This document shows, piece by piece, positions 26,139-37,243 of a DNA stretch of 64,000 nt (the first letter of the stretch is position 1; each line of letters starts with the position of its first letter). The notes under the pieces were generated by a model, which saw only the letters and a list, made by a program, of their open reading frames with translations, had not been told where the DNA came from and searched no databases. Position numbers and translations under genes: made by a program. Origin of the DNA: Gordonia jacobaea (lineage in GTDB: Bacteria > Actinomycetota > Actinomycetes > Mycobacteriales > Mycobacteriaceae); contig NZ_LDTZ01000015.1 in assembly GCF_001186365.1 (NCBI RefSeq), positions 496,001-560,000 on the forward strand. Direction: 5' to 3'.

Positions 26139-27644
26139 TCACCCCTCGCGGGTCTCGACGACATACGGCTCTACATCGAACGTACCGTTTCTCTCTCGGA
26201 ACGAGACGGCCGTACCAGGCCACAGCAGCGTCAATCTCCCGCTGTCGGGATCGACGTACCAACTGTTGCAGCCGGTCAACCACACCGTCGACGATGCGCG
26301 GTCGTCGATCTCGGCGGTGTAGGCGGCTTCAGCGTCCGCGGTGACCTCCAACGATCGGATGCCGTCGTCGGAGAGCACATCGAGCGCGCCGAGAACGTAG
26401 CTGAGTTGGGTTTCGATCATGTAGATGGCGGAGTTGTGACCGAGCGCGGCATTGGGCCCGTCGAGCACGAACATGTTGGGAAAACCGTGAACGGTGGTCG
26501 ACGCGTACGACGTCATCCCGTCGGACCAGTGCGTGTCGAGCCGTTCGCCGCGGGCGCCGGTGATGCGTGTGGAGACGGGAGGCCGGGCAGCCTCGAATCC
26601 CGTTGCCATCACGAGCAGGTCGAGGTCGTAGCAGCGTCCGCTCGCGGCGCGAGCCTTGGATTCGCGCACCGTGTCAAGAGCGCTCGGCTCGAGGATCACG
26701 TTGTCGCGCACGAGTGTCGGATAGAAATCGTCGCTCAACAGGATGCGCTTGCATCCGATCTCGTAGTCGGGGGTGAGGATCGACCGGAGTTCCGGATCAC
26801 CGATCTGAGAATGCAGATGAGTTCTTGCGCGCGAACGGATCTCGTCGATATCCGGGTGCAGCGCGAGTCGCTGACGGAACGCCGCGTCGGCGTCGCGCAG
26901 AAGTTGATCGCGCACATCATCTGCGACGGCGGGATCGAGGTAGGTGGCGCGTTCTTCGACGGTGTACTGCCGATCGTCGCGCGGCACGACATACGGTGGC
27001 GTCCGACAGAAGACGACGAGTTCTTCGGCTTTCTCGGCGAGATGCGGAGCGATCTGCACCGCGGACGCACCCGTACCCACCAGACCGATGCGCGCACCGT
27101 CGAGCGGCAGGTCGTCGCGCCAGGCGGCGGTGTGGACCACCTCGCCGGTGAACGAGTCGAGTCCCTCGATGTCGGGGATGCGCGGCTCCGACAGCCGCCC
27201 CACGGCGAGAACCAATGCGCGGCAGGTGATCTCACCGTCCGACGTCATGATCGTCCACCGGGCCGCTGCGGGATTCCAGGTGGCGTCAAGTAGTTCGCAA
27301 CCGAGACGGAGTCGATCGTCGAATCCCTCGTCGATGACAGTCCGTTCGAGATACTCGCGGATCTCGGCACCGCTGGGATAGACCGACGACCAATCGGCAG
27401 GCGGACGGAACGAGAACGAGTAGAGATGTGCCGGAATGTCGCAGGCGATGCCCGGATAGGTGTTGTCGCGCCAGGTTCCCCCGACAGCGTCGGCGCGCTC
27501 GAGAACAACGAACGACTCGCGTCCACGTCGGGCGAGTCCCGTGGCCATCCCGATGCCGGCAAACCCCGCACCGACGATCACGACATCGACGTCGAGCTCT
27601 GCGACAGTTCGACGGTCAGGCGTGCTCGAGAGGTCGGCAGTCAC
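26139..27644 (-). CDS. Baeyer-Villiger-type flavin monooxygenase embedded in the FO-synthase locus
   Basis: A 501-residue class B flavoprotein monooxygenase. The FAD loop is VVIVGAGFAGIGMA (near residue 22), followed by GGTWRDNTYPGIACDIPAH; the fingerprint FTGEVVHTAAWR corresponds to FxGxxxHTxxW, and the NADPH loop is GLVGTGASAVQIAPHL. It inserts oxygen into ketones or oxidises heteroatoms; the substrate is unknown. The GTG start overlaps the stop of the CofH-like gene as GTGA, and cofG follows after six bases, so the three are translated as a unit. A longer frame upstream lies inside the CofH-like gene and is not used. Confidence 0.88.
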   Translation of the reverse strand: MTADLSSTPDRRTVAELDVDVVIVGAGFAGIGMATGLARRGRESFVVLERADAVGGTWRDNTYPGIACDIPAHLYSFSFRPPADWSSVYPSGAEIREYLERTVIDEGFDDRLRLGCELLDATWNPAAARWTIMTSDGEITCRALVLAVGRLSEPRIPDIEGLDSFTGEVVHTAAWRDDLPLDGARIGLVGTGASAVQIAPHLAEKAEELVVFCRTPPYVVPRDDRQYTVEERATYLDPAVADDVRDQLLRDADAAFRQRLALHPDIDEIRSRARTHLHSQIGDPELRSILTPDYEIGCKRILLSDDFYPTLVRDNVILEPSALDTVRESKARAASGRCYDLDLLVMATGFEAARPPVSTRITGARGERLDTHWSDGMTSYASTTVHGFPNMFVLDGPNAALGHNSAIYMIETQLSYVLGALDVLSDDGIRSLEVTADAEAAYTAEIDDRASSTVWLTGCNSWYVDPDSGRLTLLWPGTAVSFRERNGTFDVEPYVVETREG

Positions 27645-28780
27645 CCGCAGGCCCGCGCATTCTCGTTCTGCGGCAAGGCAATTCGACGCCCCTGCGGCGG
27701 TTCGCCGTAATCGGTACGTCGCTGCCGGGGCAGCCGACCGACCTCGTGCGCGATCTCCGCGATGTCGTCGACGGACAACGTCCGACCGGCCTCCTGGCCG
27801 GATTCGGGTGAGAGCTCGCCGTCGAGCAGCAAGCCACCGATGTCGTCGGCGCCACCCGCGAGGACGTCGAGGACGACGTCGCGATCGAGCTTGGTCCAAG
27901 CGACCTGGATGTGGTCGATGTGTCCGAGCATCATCAGACGCGCGACCGCGTGGACAGCCCGGGTCTCACGCACGCCGACCGAGTCGGTGGCAGCGTCGGC
28001 GAGGTGAGGTGGTGCGTTCTCGGGCAGCAGCGGCATGACGATCAACTCGTGGAAGCCGCGGGTTTCGTCGGCGATGCGGGCGAGCAGCCGCAGGTGTGCC
28101 ACCACCTGTTCGGGCGTCTCGACGTGGCCGTACAGCAGCGTCGCGGTGGAGAACAGCCCTGCACGATGGGCAGCGCGGATCGTCTCGACCCACTCCGCTA
28201 CCGGCTGCGGCGCACCTGCGGGATGCAGTGCGGCCCGCACCTCGTCGTCGAGGATCTGTGCCGCGGTGCCCGGTACGGACCCGAGCCCCGCGTTGCGTGC
28301 CAGCTCGAGGAACTGCGGGACGTCGAGGTTCATGCGCTCGGCGCCGTCGCGAATCTCGGGTGGGCGGAAGGCGTGCAGGTGCATGTCCGGCGACGAGGCG
28401 TGGATTCTCTCGATGATTCGCAGGTAGACGTCGCCGCGATCGTCGCCCGGTACAGCGCCCTGCATGCAGATCTCGGTGGCTCCGAGCGACCAGGCCTCGG
28501 CGACGAGCGCCTCGATCGAGACGGCCGAATCGTCGGCCGCGACAACCGCGGTGTCGAAGTTTCGGTTCACCACGAAGGTCATGACGTCGGGATCGGTGAC
28601 CTCTCTGCGGGCGGCGTCGGCGACTGCGCACAGTTCGAGCAGTTCGTCGCCATCGGCGCCGAGCAAGGCCACCCACTCGGCGTCGGTCACCGACGCCGCG
28701 TCGGCTCGCACAGCGGCCAACGCCGACCGAACCGATTCGACTGGGGCGGGGCGGTCACTCGCCCACGCGCGCAACACCAT
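27641..28780 (-). CDS. CofH-like protein lacking the radical-SAM cysteine motif
   Basis: A 379-residue homologue of CofH (the C-terminal half of FbiC). Conserved segments are MTFVVNRN, GATEICMQGAV, MHLHAFRPPEI, SVPGTAAQILDDEVR, LLYGHVETPEQ, NAPPHL, IQVAWTKL and GGADDIGGLL. In true CofH, NRN is followed by NFTNVCxxxCxFC; here the chain runs NRNFDTAVVAADDSAVSIEA, about 16 residues shorter, with no cysteine. Only C51, C105 and C378 exist in the whole protein, so no SAM cluster can form. It is an intact frame coupled to the monooxygenase (GTGA), not an obvious pseudogene. The ATG at 28780 has no strong ribosome site, so the start is uncertain. Confidence 0.85.
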   Translation of the reverse strand: MVLRAWASDRPAPVESVRSALAAVRADAASVTDAEWVALLGADGDELLELCAVADAARREVTDPDVMTFVVNRNFDTAVVAADDSAVSIEALVAEAWSLGATEICMQGAVPGDDRGDVYLRIIERIHASSPDMHLHAFRPPEIRDGAERMNLDVPQFLELARNAGLGSVPGTAAQILDDEVRAALHPAGAPQPVAEWVETIRAAHRAGLFSTATLLYGHVETPEQVVAHLRLLARIADETRGFHELIVMPLLPENAPPHLADAATDSVGVRETRAVHAVARLMMLGHIDHIQVAWTKLDRDVVLDVLAGGADDIGGLLLDGELSPESGQEAGRTLSVDDIAEIAHEVGRLPRQRRTDYGEPPQGRRIALPQNENARACG

Positions 28781-28860
28781 GCAGAACACTCTAACGATCA
28801 CGCTTACCGCTTCCCCGGCGGACGCCACCCAGAGGACTCGGCGGCCGACGCGGGACCGGG

Positions 28861-29232
28861 TCAGGCCTCGGCCTCCGGCAGGCGCCTCGACCAGACCAAC
28901 GCGACGGGTGCGCCGAGTCCGATGATCACGAGTAGCAACGTCGCGAGTGTGGTGCTGCCCTGCAACGCGAGCATGACGTCGCCTCCCGGGCCGCCCATAC
29001 CCGCCACAGCGAGCACAATCAGCCACGCCACCAGAGGGCCGTACCGCAGCGGGCCGTCGGTGTACTTCGCGGCCAGCCACAGCAGCAGGCAGTTGAGCAG
29101 GCCTGCGGCGATCGCAGCGACCGGTACGGGTGTTCCGCCGAGGCGCAGGTACACGAAGCCGACCGAGAGCAACCCGACGATGAACCCATCGAGGATCAGG
29201 AATCCGAGGAGGACACGATCGGCGACGCGCAT
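28861..29232 (-). CDS. Four-helix membrane protein (Rv1171-like)
   Basis: A 123-residue integral membrane protein with four predicted helices (about 8-28, 38-55, 66-84 and 92-112). Its place between mshB and the FO-synthase genes matches Rv1171 of M. tuberculosis. The ATG at 29232 overlaps the mshB stop as TGATG; a GTG one codon earlier is possible. No function is known for the family. Confidence 0.8.
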   Translation of the reverse strand: MRVADRVLLGFLILDGFIVGLLSVGFVYLRLGGTPVPVAAIAAGLLNCLLLWLAAKYTDGPLRYGPLVAWLIVLAVAGMGGPGGDVMLALQGSTTLATLLLVIIGLGAPVALVWSRRLPEAEA

Positions 29233-30152
29233 CACGCCACTCCGTCAGAAGAGCCGTCAGACGAGGGGTCCGAGGAATCTGCGAAGAAGAGATCCGCAGC
29301 ACGGCGTCCCGACCTGAGGCGGTCACGGCTCGACCGCAGCACGAAGTGTTCGTCACTCATGATCGGTTGCAGGATGTTGTTGCTGAGCGCGTACTCGGTT
29401 CCCGAAAGCGCAACGGTCACCTGGGTCGCATGCGCACGCAGGCCCTCGACCTTGCGGTCGTACACGGCGCTGATATCGATCGCGGCGTCGATCTCGTCGT
29501 CGGCGTAGCTGGGCAACTCCCCCGCCTCGGGCATCCGCCATCCGTCAGGAACGCTGCGCGCAGAGGCCAATCCCTGGTGCAGCGCGCTGTGTTCGGTCAC
29601 CGACTCCCAGACGATGAGCTCGCGCCCGGTTCGGGCCTCGACAAGCGGTATCGCGGCCATCGACGCCGTGTGGACCATCTTGTGGTCGGGGTGGCCGTAG
29701 GTGCCCGCCATGTCGTAGGTGATGAGGACCTGCGGGTCGAAGTCGGCGATGACGTTCGCGAGAGTTGCGACGACATCGTCGAAGCGCGCTTGGGCGAGCG
29801 CACGCGGGTGCTGTGCCGATGGCGAACCGGCCATCCCCGAATCACGCCAATGCCCCGCTCCGCCGAGAAACTCCGGACGCAGTGGCGCGGCGCCCTCCGG
29901 GGTGAGCGCGGCCAGCGCGTCCGTCAGCTCACGGATCCGGTAGCCGCCGAGCTGATCGGCACCGCCGTCGGCGACCAACTGTGCCCATTCGTCGCCGATC
30001 ACCTCGCCCTCTTCGCCGAGCGTGAACGTGAGCACCCGCACGTCGACGCCGTCGGCGAGATACCGCGCGATGGTGCCACCGGTCATGATCGTCTCGTCGT
30101 CGGGGTGCGCGTGAAGCAGCAACATACGACGATCGGATCGCTGGTCGCTCAC
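29232..30152 (-). CDS. mshB: N-acetyl-GlcN-inositol deacetylase of mycothiol synthesis
   Basis: A 306-residue zinc deacetylase of the PIG-L/MshB family. Metal ligands are in LLHAHPDDETIMTGG (HPDD) and YGHPDHKMVHTAS; GEEGEVIGDEWAQLVADGGADQLGGYR contains the MshB-specific GEEGEVIGD and DQLGGYR. It deacetylates GlcNAc-inositol in mycothiol synthesis. The GTG at 30152 overlaps the lpqW stop as GTGA and was preferred; an ATG at 30164 would add four residues. Downstream genes overlap or follow closely. Confidence 0.93.
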   Translation of the reverse strand: MSDQRSDRRMLLLHAHPDDETIMTGGTIARYLADGVDVRVLTFTLGEEGEVIGDEWAQLVADGGADQLGGYRIRELTDALAALTPEGAAPLRPEFLGGAGHWRDSGMAGSPSAQHPRALAQARFDDVVATLANVIADFDPQVLITYDMAGTYGHPDHKMVHTASMAAIPLVEARTGRELIVWESVTEHSALHQGLASARSVPDGWRMPEAGELPSYADDEIDAAIDISAVYDRKVEGLRAHATQVTVALSGTEYALSNNILQPIMSDEHFVLRSSRDRLRSGRRAADLFFADSSDPSSDGSSDGVA

Positions 30153-32056
30153 CGGAGGTTCCATGTGCTCGCCGAGCCGAAGATCGAGACCTGAATCGGT
30201 CCGGACAACGGAACGTCGGTCACCTTGCGCGTCACACCCACCATCATGCTGTCCTGATACAGCGGCAGATAAATCGACTGCGCTGCAAGTAGGGGCTCTG
30301 CCTCGGTCAGCTGAGGCAGCGGGTCGTCGGATGCCATCGCGTCGCGCGCGAGACCGATGAGCACGTTGTCGCAGACCCCCGAGGGATTGGACGCGTAGAC
30401 GTCCTGATTCGACGACTGCTGCTGCTGGTCGGGGGCGTCGCTGGTTGGTGTCGGCGGCGTCGAGAGGCTCGGTGCCGTACCCGGCTTGGGCTGATCGCAG
30501 TCGACCTGGGACGCCAGCGCCGCGGCAGGCGGCACGCCGAGGCCGGTCCAGCCGACGGCCATGTCGACGCGCGATTCGGTCAGGGCTACCCCGTACAGCT
30601 CGTTATTGGGCAGCGAGACCACCGCGGCACGGACACCGGCGTTGCGTAGCTGGTCGACGATGTTGGCGGCGGCCGCGGTCGACCTCGCGTCACCGCTGAT
30701 CGCACCGACGCGCACGGCCAGGTCGCGCCCGTCCTTCGAGAAACCGGCGACACCGTCGGGTACCGGCGACATCGTCGACGCGGGGTCGGGTGGCGTCGAG
30801 GAGGACGGCGCTCCCGACGAGGGGGAAGCAGAGCTGGTGGCCGGTGCACTCGAGGGAGCCGACGAACCGGCGGACGACGTCGACGTCGGGGTGGCCGCCC
30901 CACGCCGGTACCCCGCGGAGGCGAGCAACTCGTCGATCTGCTCGGCACCCGGGCGCTGACGGTCGACCGCGAAGTATCCCGGATCCGACGGCGCGAGAAC
31001 GGTGTTCGCGTACGGCGTGACGACCGTGTCGCCCGCGCCCGCGTAGGTGACGACCGCCGGGTCGATCATTCCCAGGATCGCCCGACGAACCGCCACCGAA
31101 TTCATCACCGGGGTGCGCGCGTTGACGCTGATGCTCAACGCTCGTGATGTCGCCGAGCGCTGCGTCGCGATACCCGGGACGGCGGCGAGTTCTGCGCTAC
31201 TCGCAGGCCCGGTGGCCAGCGTCGCGAGCGACGAGTCGCCCGAACGTACGGACTCCACCATCTGCGACGCCGTGCCCGCCCTGCGCAGCACCACCTGGTC
31301 GAGGATCGACGGTTTCACCCAGAAACGGTCGTTGCGGATCAGGCGCACCTCGTCGCGGGTGGTGTCGATCGAGAACACCGAGAACGGCCCCGCCGACACC
31401 GGCTTTCCGCTGTCCATACCGGTCTGGAATCCGGCGGGCGCGCCCTTCAGGACGTGACTGGGAAGCAACCAGGTGAACATCTCTCGCCACGCCGGGTAGG
31501 CACGCGCGAACTTGACCGTCACGACCTTGCCGCCGCTGCTCGACTCCACGGAGTCGATCAACCGGTAGCCGGCGGGAGCGACGACGTTGGGCTGTCGCGA
31601 CATCTGTTGCCACAGGTAGCTGAAATCGTCGCCGGTGACGGGCAGGCCGTCGGACCACTGCGCGTTGGTGTGGATCTTGTAGGTGACCGTGAACGGCTGC
31701 TGTGACGTGACCTCCGCCGAGGTGAGCAGAGCTTCGGAGCGCTGCCAGACGACGCCGTTCGGCGTCTGAACCGGTTCGAACGCACTCGGCAGCGTCATCG
31801 AGGCGATCGCCGTCGTGACCGGGCTCTGATCAGCGGCCAGGTGCGGATTGAATCCCTGGCCGACCGAGTCGGTGGCGACGTAGATCGTCTTCTCCGTCGG
31901 GTACTCGGCGGGGGTCTGCGGTGGCGCCTCGGTCTCGCGGACCGGGGGCGGCGGGTCGGACATACACCCGGCCATCGTCGCCACCACAACAGCGCTCAGC
32001 ACCGCCAACAGGAGGTGCCTACGCCGTCGAGAACGGTCAACCGCTCGCGCCCGCAT
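30149..32056 (-). CDS. lpqW: LpqW-like lipoprotein (peptide-ABC substrate-binding fold)
   Basis: A 635-residue lipoprotein. The signal sequence ends in the lipobox ATMAGC, with the lipidated cysteine at about residue 31. The rest is a family 5 solute-binding fold (ATDSVGQGFNPHLAAD, WSDGLPVTGDDFSYLW), interrupted at about 400-440 by a Ser/Ala/Pro-rich linker. LpqW controls phosphatidylinositol mannoside versus lipoarabinomannan synthesis in mycobacteria. ATG 32056 has AGGAGG six bases upstream; the longer GTG frame at 32077 is less likely. Order with typA and mshB matches Rv1165-Rv1170. Confidence 0.88.
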   Translation of the reverse strand: MRARAVDRSRRRRHLLLAVLSAVVVATMAGCMSDPPPPVRETEAPPQTPAEYPTEKTIYVATDSVGQGFNPHLAADQSPVTTAIASMTLPSAFEPVQTPNGVVWQRSEALLTSAEVTSQQPFTVTYKIHTNAQWSDGLPVTGDDFSYLWQQMSRQPNVVAPAGYRLIDSVESSSGGKVVTVKFARAYPAWREMFTWLLPSHVLKGAPAGFQTGMDSGKPVSAGPFSVFSIDTTRDEVRLIRNDRFWVKPSILDQVVLRRAGTASQMVESVRSGDSSLATLATGPASSAELAAVPGIATQRSATSRALSISVNARTPVMNSVAVRRAILGMIDPAVVTYAGAGDTVVTPYANTVLAPSDPGYFAVDRQRPGAEQIDELLASAGYRRGAATPTSTSSAGSSAPSSAPATSSASPSSGAPSSSTPPDPASTMSPVPDGVAGFSKDGRDLAVRVGAISGDARSTAAAANIVDQLRNAGVRAAVVSLPNNELYGVALTESRVDMAVGWTGLGVPPAAALASQVDCDQPKPGTAPSLSTPPTPTSDAPDQQQQSSNQDVYASNPSGVCDNVLIGLARDAMASDDPLPQLTEAEPLLAAQSIYLPLYQDSMMVGVTRKVTDVPLSGPIQVSIFGSASTWNLR

Positions 32057-32142
32057 CGGCGGCCTCCTGCCGGTCACCCACTCACCCCCACCATCACGTC
32101 CCGATGTTCACCCAGCATTCACCCCGACACTCGCGAGGTCGG

Positions 32143-34068
<1,926 letters not shown>

Positions 34069-34243
34069 TGAGCTCTCTTTCATCTTTTTCGACGTCCCGA
34101 AGGCATGTGCGGGCCGTCGGCGATCCGGTTTCAGGCACCGGATGTGGACTCTACGACGCTCAACAGGGTATCTGCTCGGACCATGAGAGCGCGATCACAC
34201 AGGTGGGAGTGGGTTTTGCGGTGCTCTTCGGGGGTCGCCGTCG

Positions 34244-35131
34244 TCACCGCGTCCGACCACCGGCCTGGACCAGGATCGCCCCCGCGACGGCGAGGATTCC
34301 GAGCAGCTCTGTGAGTGCGGGGACCTGCCGTAATGCGATGAAGCCGACCACCGCGGCGGTCATCGGCAGCAGTGCGAGCAGCACGGCGAATCGCGCCGGA
34401 CCCACCGACCGTAGGACGACCTGATCGAGGGCATACGGAACCGCTGTCGACAGCACTCCGAGTCCCAGCGCGAGCAGGATGAGCCACCACACGTTCTCGC
34501 CGGCCTTCACCGCCGGCACGACGGTCAGCGCCAGCGGCGAGGTCACGATCGCCGCGACAACGAAACCCGTTGTCAGATCCTCGATCCCCGCTCCGCGCAC
34601 CGCGACGCGACGGCCGAGCAGGATGTAGCCCGCCCAACACGCGGCGGCCACGAGGGCCAGCACGACGCCGAGCACACTCCCCGACCAGTGCACGTCGACG
34701 ATGAGTGCCACGCCGATCACGGCAGCAAACAGTGCTGCGACATCGCGCCTCGTGCGTGATCCGGCTGCCGCCACCGCGATGGGACCGAGAAACTCCAGTG
34801 CGACTGTCGTGCCGAGTGGTAGGTGATCGAGCGCGAGGTAGAACGCGATATTCATTGCGGCCGTCATCAGGCCGAACACGCCCGCAAGGCGTAGGCGCGA
34901 CCACTGCCACGCGGCGCGGCCGGGACGCACCACGATCAGCAGGACGAGCGCGGCCCCGGTGATACGCAACCACGCGACACCCGCGGGCGACACCGCGTCG
35001 AAGAGGTCTATCGCGATGGCGGCACCGAGGTACATCGACGTGCCACCCGCGAGCATCAGCGCGGGAGCCAGCCAGCGGACGTCACGCGTGGCGCGGAGCC
35101 GCTCGACCCGTTGCCGTCGCTGTTGCGTCAC
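34244..35131 (-). CDS. EamA-family (DMT) transporter, RhtA-like
   Basis: A 295-residue membrane protein with ten predicted helices and two EamA repeats, including LDHLPLGTTVALEFLGPIAV (residues about 100-120) typical of the RhtA threonine/homoserine exporter group. It probably exports amino acids or related metabolites across the inner membrane. It starts at GTG 35131. It stands alone between typA and a secreted lipase on the same strand. Confidence 0.87.
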   Translation of the reverse strand: MTQQRRQRVERLRATRDVRWLAPALMLAGGTSMYLGAAIAIDLFDAVSPAGVAWLRITGAALVLLIVVRPGRAAWQWSRLRLAGVFGLMTAAMNIAFYLALDHLPLGTTVALEFLGPIAVAAAGSRTRRDVAALFAAVIGVALIVDVHWSGSVLGVVLALVAAACWAGYILLGRRVAVRGAGIEDLTTGFVVAAIVTSPLALTVVPAVKAGENVWWLILLALGLGVLSTAVPYALDQVVLRSVGPARFAVLLALLPMTAAVVGFIALRQVPALTELLGILAVAGAILVQAGGRTR

Positions 35132-35195
35132 AGCCGACGAACCTACTCCGCGCTGCGGTCACCGCGCACGGCGGTTTGTGCCGACGCTGCCTCGG

Positions 35196-36635
35196 TCAGG
35201 ACGAGCCGGATGATCCTGCCGAGCCCGTCGTCAGTCCGTTCGACGGTGCCTTCCGCACGCATCCGCTCGCCGGAGCCTTACCGGCGAATCTGTCGGCGAG
35301 CCAGTCGTACGCCTCGTTGTACCCGGCAACTCCACCCGCGATGTGGCCCAACGCAGTTCCTCCGAGTACCGGAAAGGCGATACTCCGGTATTCGAGCGAC
35401 TTCGGGGACTTGGCGCACCACTCGGCGAAGAGTGTCTGACCTTGCGAAGCGGGGACGGTCGGGTCAACTGGATTGCTGGACAACAGGATCGGGATGTCGG
35501 TGGGCTTGTGCATACCGACCTTCTGCTCGTTCACGCGCGCGGCAAGCGCGGGGGTGGAGTCGATCAGCTCTCCGATCGTCTTACCGCTGGCCGTCCACGT
35601 ACTCGTCTTGGGTGATCCGATCAGGGTCGTCGCCACGATGCATTGTCCGCGAACGAGATTCATCACACGCTTACCCTCCGCGTTCAGTAGCGGAGGAATC
35701 TGTTGTGCCATATCCGGATACAGCGCCATCGCCGCGTCGATCGCCCAACCGATCGCTCCCCCGAGGCGCTGACCGTCGAGGTGGTTGAGCAGACTACGCA
35801 GATCGGTTGGCGCCCCGCCCGCGTAGATCCCGACAACGTGCTCGGCGAGGTCGGGGGCATAGTCGTCGATCAGTTCTGCCGCGGCCGCCGTGGCGGCACC
35901 GCCCTGCGAATAACCGGCGAGCGCAACCTTTGTCGCGGGATCCACGCCCGGCAGTTGCAGTGCGGCGCGGGCGGCGTCGATCTCCGCATCGCCCTGATCG
36001 ACCCGCATCGCGAACGTATGGACGCCCGGCGTACCCAATCCGATGTAGTCCGTGCTGACAACGCCGTAACCCCGTGCGAGCAGGTTGTAGGTGATGAGAG
36101 CTTCGATCTCGGCCATGGGTCCGCCGGGAGGCGCCACGGTCGGCGAAGAGATCAAACGTGAAGGCGCACACTGGTCGCCCATACCGTGCGCGCCCGGCCC
36201 GTACGACACGAGCGGCCGGGGTCCCGGTCCGGTCCACGGACGCGACGGCGCGAGGTAGTAGCCGCTCACCGCAACCTTCTTGCCGAGAGCGTTCGTCGAC
36301 ACGTACATGATCTTCGTCGCCGACGCCGGGATCTTCCCTGCGCGGTTCGGGACGGTGATGAACGTCGACATGGACTGTGTCCGAAGCAGTGTGCCCGCTG
36401 CGGGAAGCGGGCCGGCGGGCGGCGTGTAGAACGGGTCGCTGCCGTCCGACGATCCCGCCGAGCCACTGTCGGCCGACCCGGACGACCCGAGGGGGGACGC
36501 CACGGCACGTCCGGCGTCGAGCGTTCCGCACATTCCGGCCAGCGCAACGGCCGCCGTCATGGCCAGCGCACAGCCGATGGTCGCTACCGATCGGCGCCCG
36601 CTGCTGCGAAGCCGACCCGTACGCCGATACGACAT
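35196..36635 (-). CDS. Secreted lipase (secretory lipase family)
   Basis: A 479-residue alpha/beta hydrolase with an N-terminal signal region (residues about 20-50) and a Ser/Gly-rich linker. The nucleophile elbow is VALAGYSQGGAATAAA (GxSxG), with GYGVVSTDYIGLGTPG before it and late D/H candidates (NPVDPTVPASQG; GHIAGG). It is probably an extracellular triacylglycerol lipase or esterase. GAGGGAG lies just before ATG 36635. A homologue at 43441 has lost the serine. Confidence 0.88.
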   Translation of the reverse strand: MSYRRTGRLRSSGRRSVATIGCALAMTAAVALAGMCGTLDAGRAVASPLGSSGSADSGSAGSSDGSDPFYTPPAGPLPAAGTLLRTQSMSTFITVPNRAGKIPASATKIMYVSTNALGKKVAVSGYYLAPSRPWTGPGPRPLVSYGPGAHGMGDQCAPSRLISSPTVAPPGGPMAEIEALITYNLLARGYGVVSTDYIGLGTPGVHTFAMRVDQGDAEIDAARAALQLPGVDPATKVALAGYSQGGAATAAAAELIDDYAPDLAEHVVGIYAGGAPTDLRSLLNHLDGQRLGGAIGWAIDAAMALYPDMAQQIPPLLNAEGKRVMNLVRGQCIVATTLIGSPKTSTWTASGKTIGELIDSTPALAARVNEQKVGMHKPTDIPILLSSNPVDPTVPASQGQTLFAEWCAKSPKSLEYRSIAFPVLGGTALGHIAGGVAGYNEAYDWLADRFAGKAPASGCVRKAPSNGLTTGSAGSSGSS

Positions 36636-36832
36636 CGCTCCCTCGATTCCCGGTCTGGAACACCCGATTCGGCCCGTCGCCACCGTGGCGGGATAGACGC
36701 AAAGCGCGGCCCCGCCTGCCTCACGACGCAGCAGTGTAGGACAGTAAACCGCGCATTGACTGGGTCCGCTCGGCGATTACCGAATTGTCATCTACCGAGC
36801 CGACAGTCGCCTCAACCGCCCGACGAAGGACC

Positions 36833-37243
36833 TCAGTCGCGCTGGCGCAGGACCTCGCATAGCTCGGGCACCCACGCGGTATCGGCGGGAACCAACTGGT
36901 TCGAGGCGGCCATGTCTTCGAGTTCGTCGACGCTCACCCAGACCAAGCGGGAATGTTCGACGGCCCTCGGCACGCCGTCGACGATCCGCGCCCAGAGCGC
37001 GACAAGTGTCAGGTCGTGGGCGAGTTCGACGGTCTCGGCGAGGAGTGCACCGACCTCGACATCGATCTCGAGCTCCTCCCGCAGTTCACGACGCAGCGCG
37101 GCCGCCAGCTCTTCGCCGGGCTCGACCTTGCCACCCGGAAGTTCCCACAGACCCGCAACCTGAACCGGATAACTCCTCTGCGCCAACAGAAGTCGACCAT
37201 CGGAAGAGGTGATGGCACCCGCGACGACGGTCCGCATGCTCAC
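36833..37243 (-). CDS. mutT2: MutT-type NUDIX (deoxy)nucleoside triphosphatase
   Basis: A 136-residue MutT-like hydrolase. The Nudix box is GGKVEPGEELAAA then RRELREELEI (residues about 37-60), matching GX5EX7REUXEE. WELPGGKVEPGE is typical of MutT2 (Rv1160), which cleaves oxidised or methylated dCTP/CTP. The GTG at 37243 overlaps the stop of the ABC ATPase as GTGA; an ATG two codons in is an alternative. The gene place near LpqW/TypA matches mycobacteria. Confidence 0.85.
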   Translation of the reverse strand: MSMRTVVAGAITSSDGRLLLAQRSYPVQVAGLWELPGGKVEPGEELAAALRRELREELEIDVEVGALLAETVELAHDLTLVALWARIVDGVPRAVEHSRLVWVSVDELEDMAASNQLVPADTAWVPELCEVLRQRD

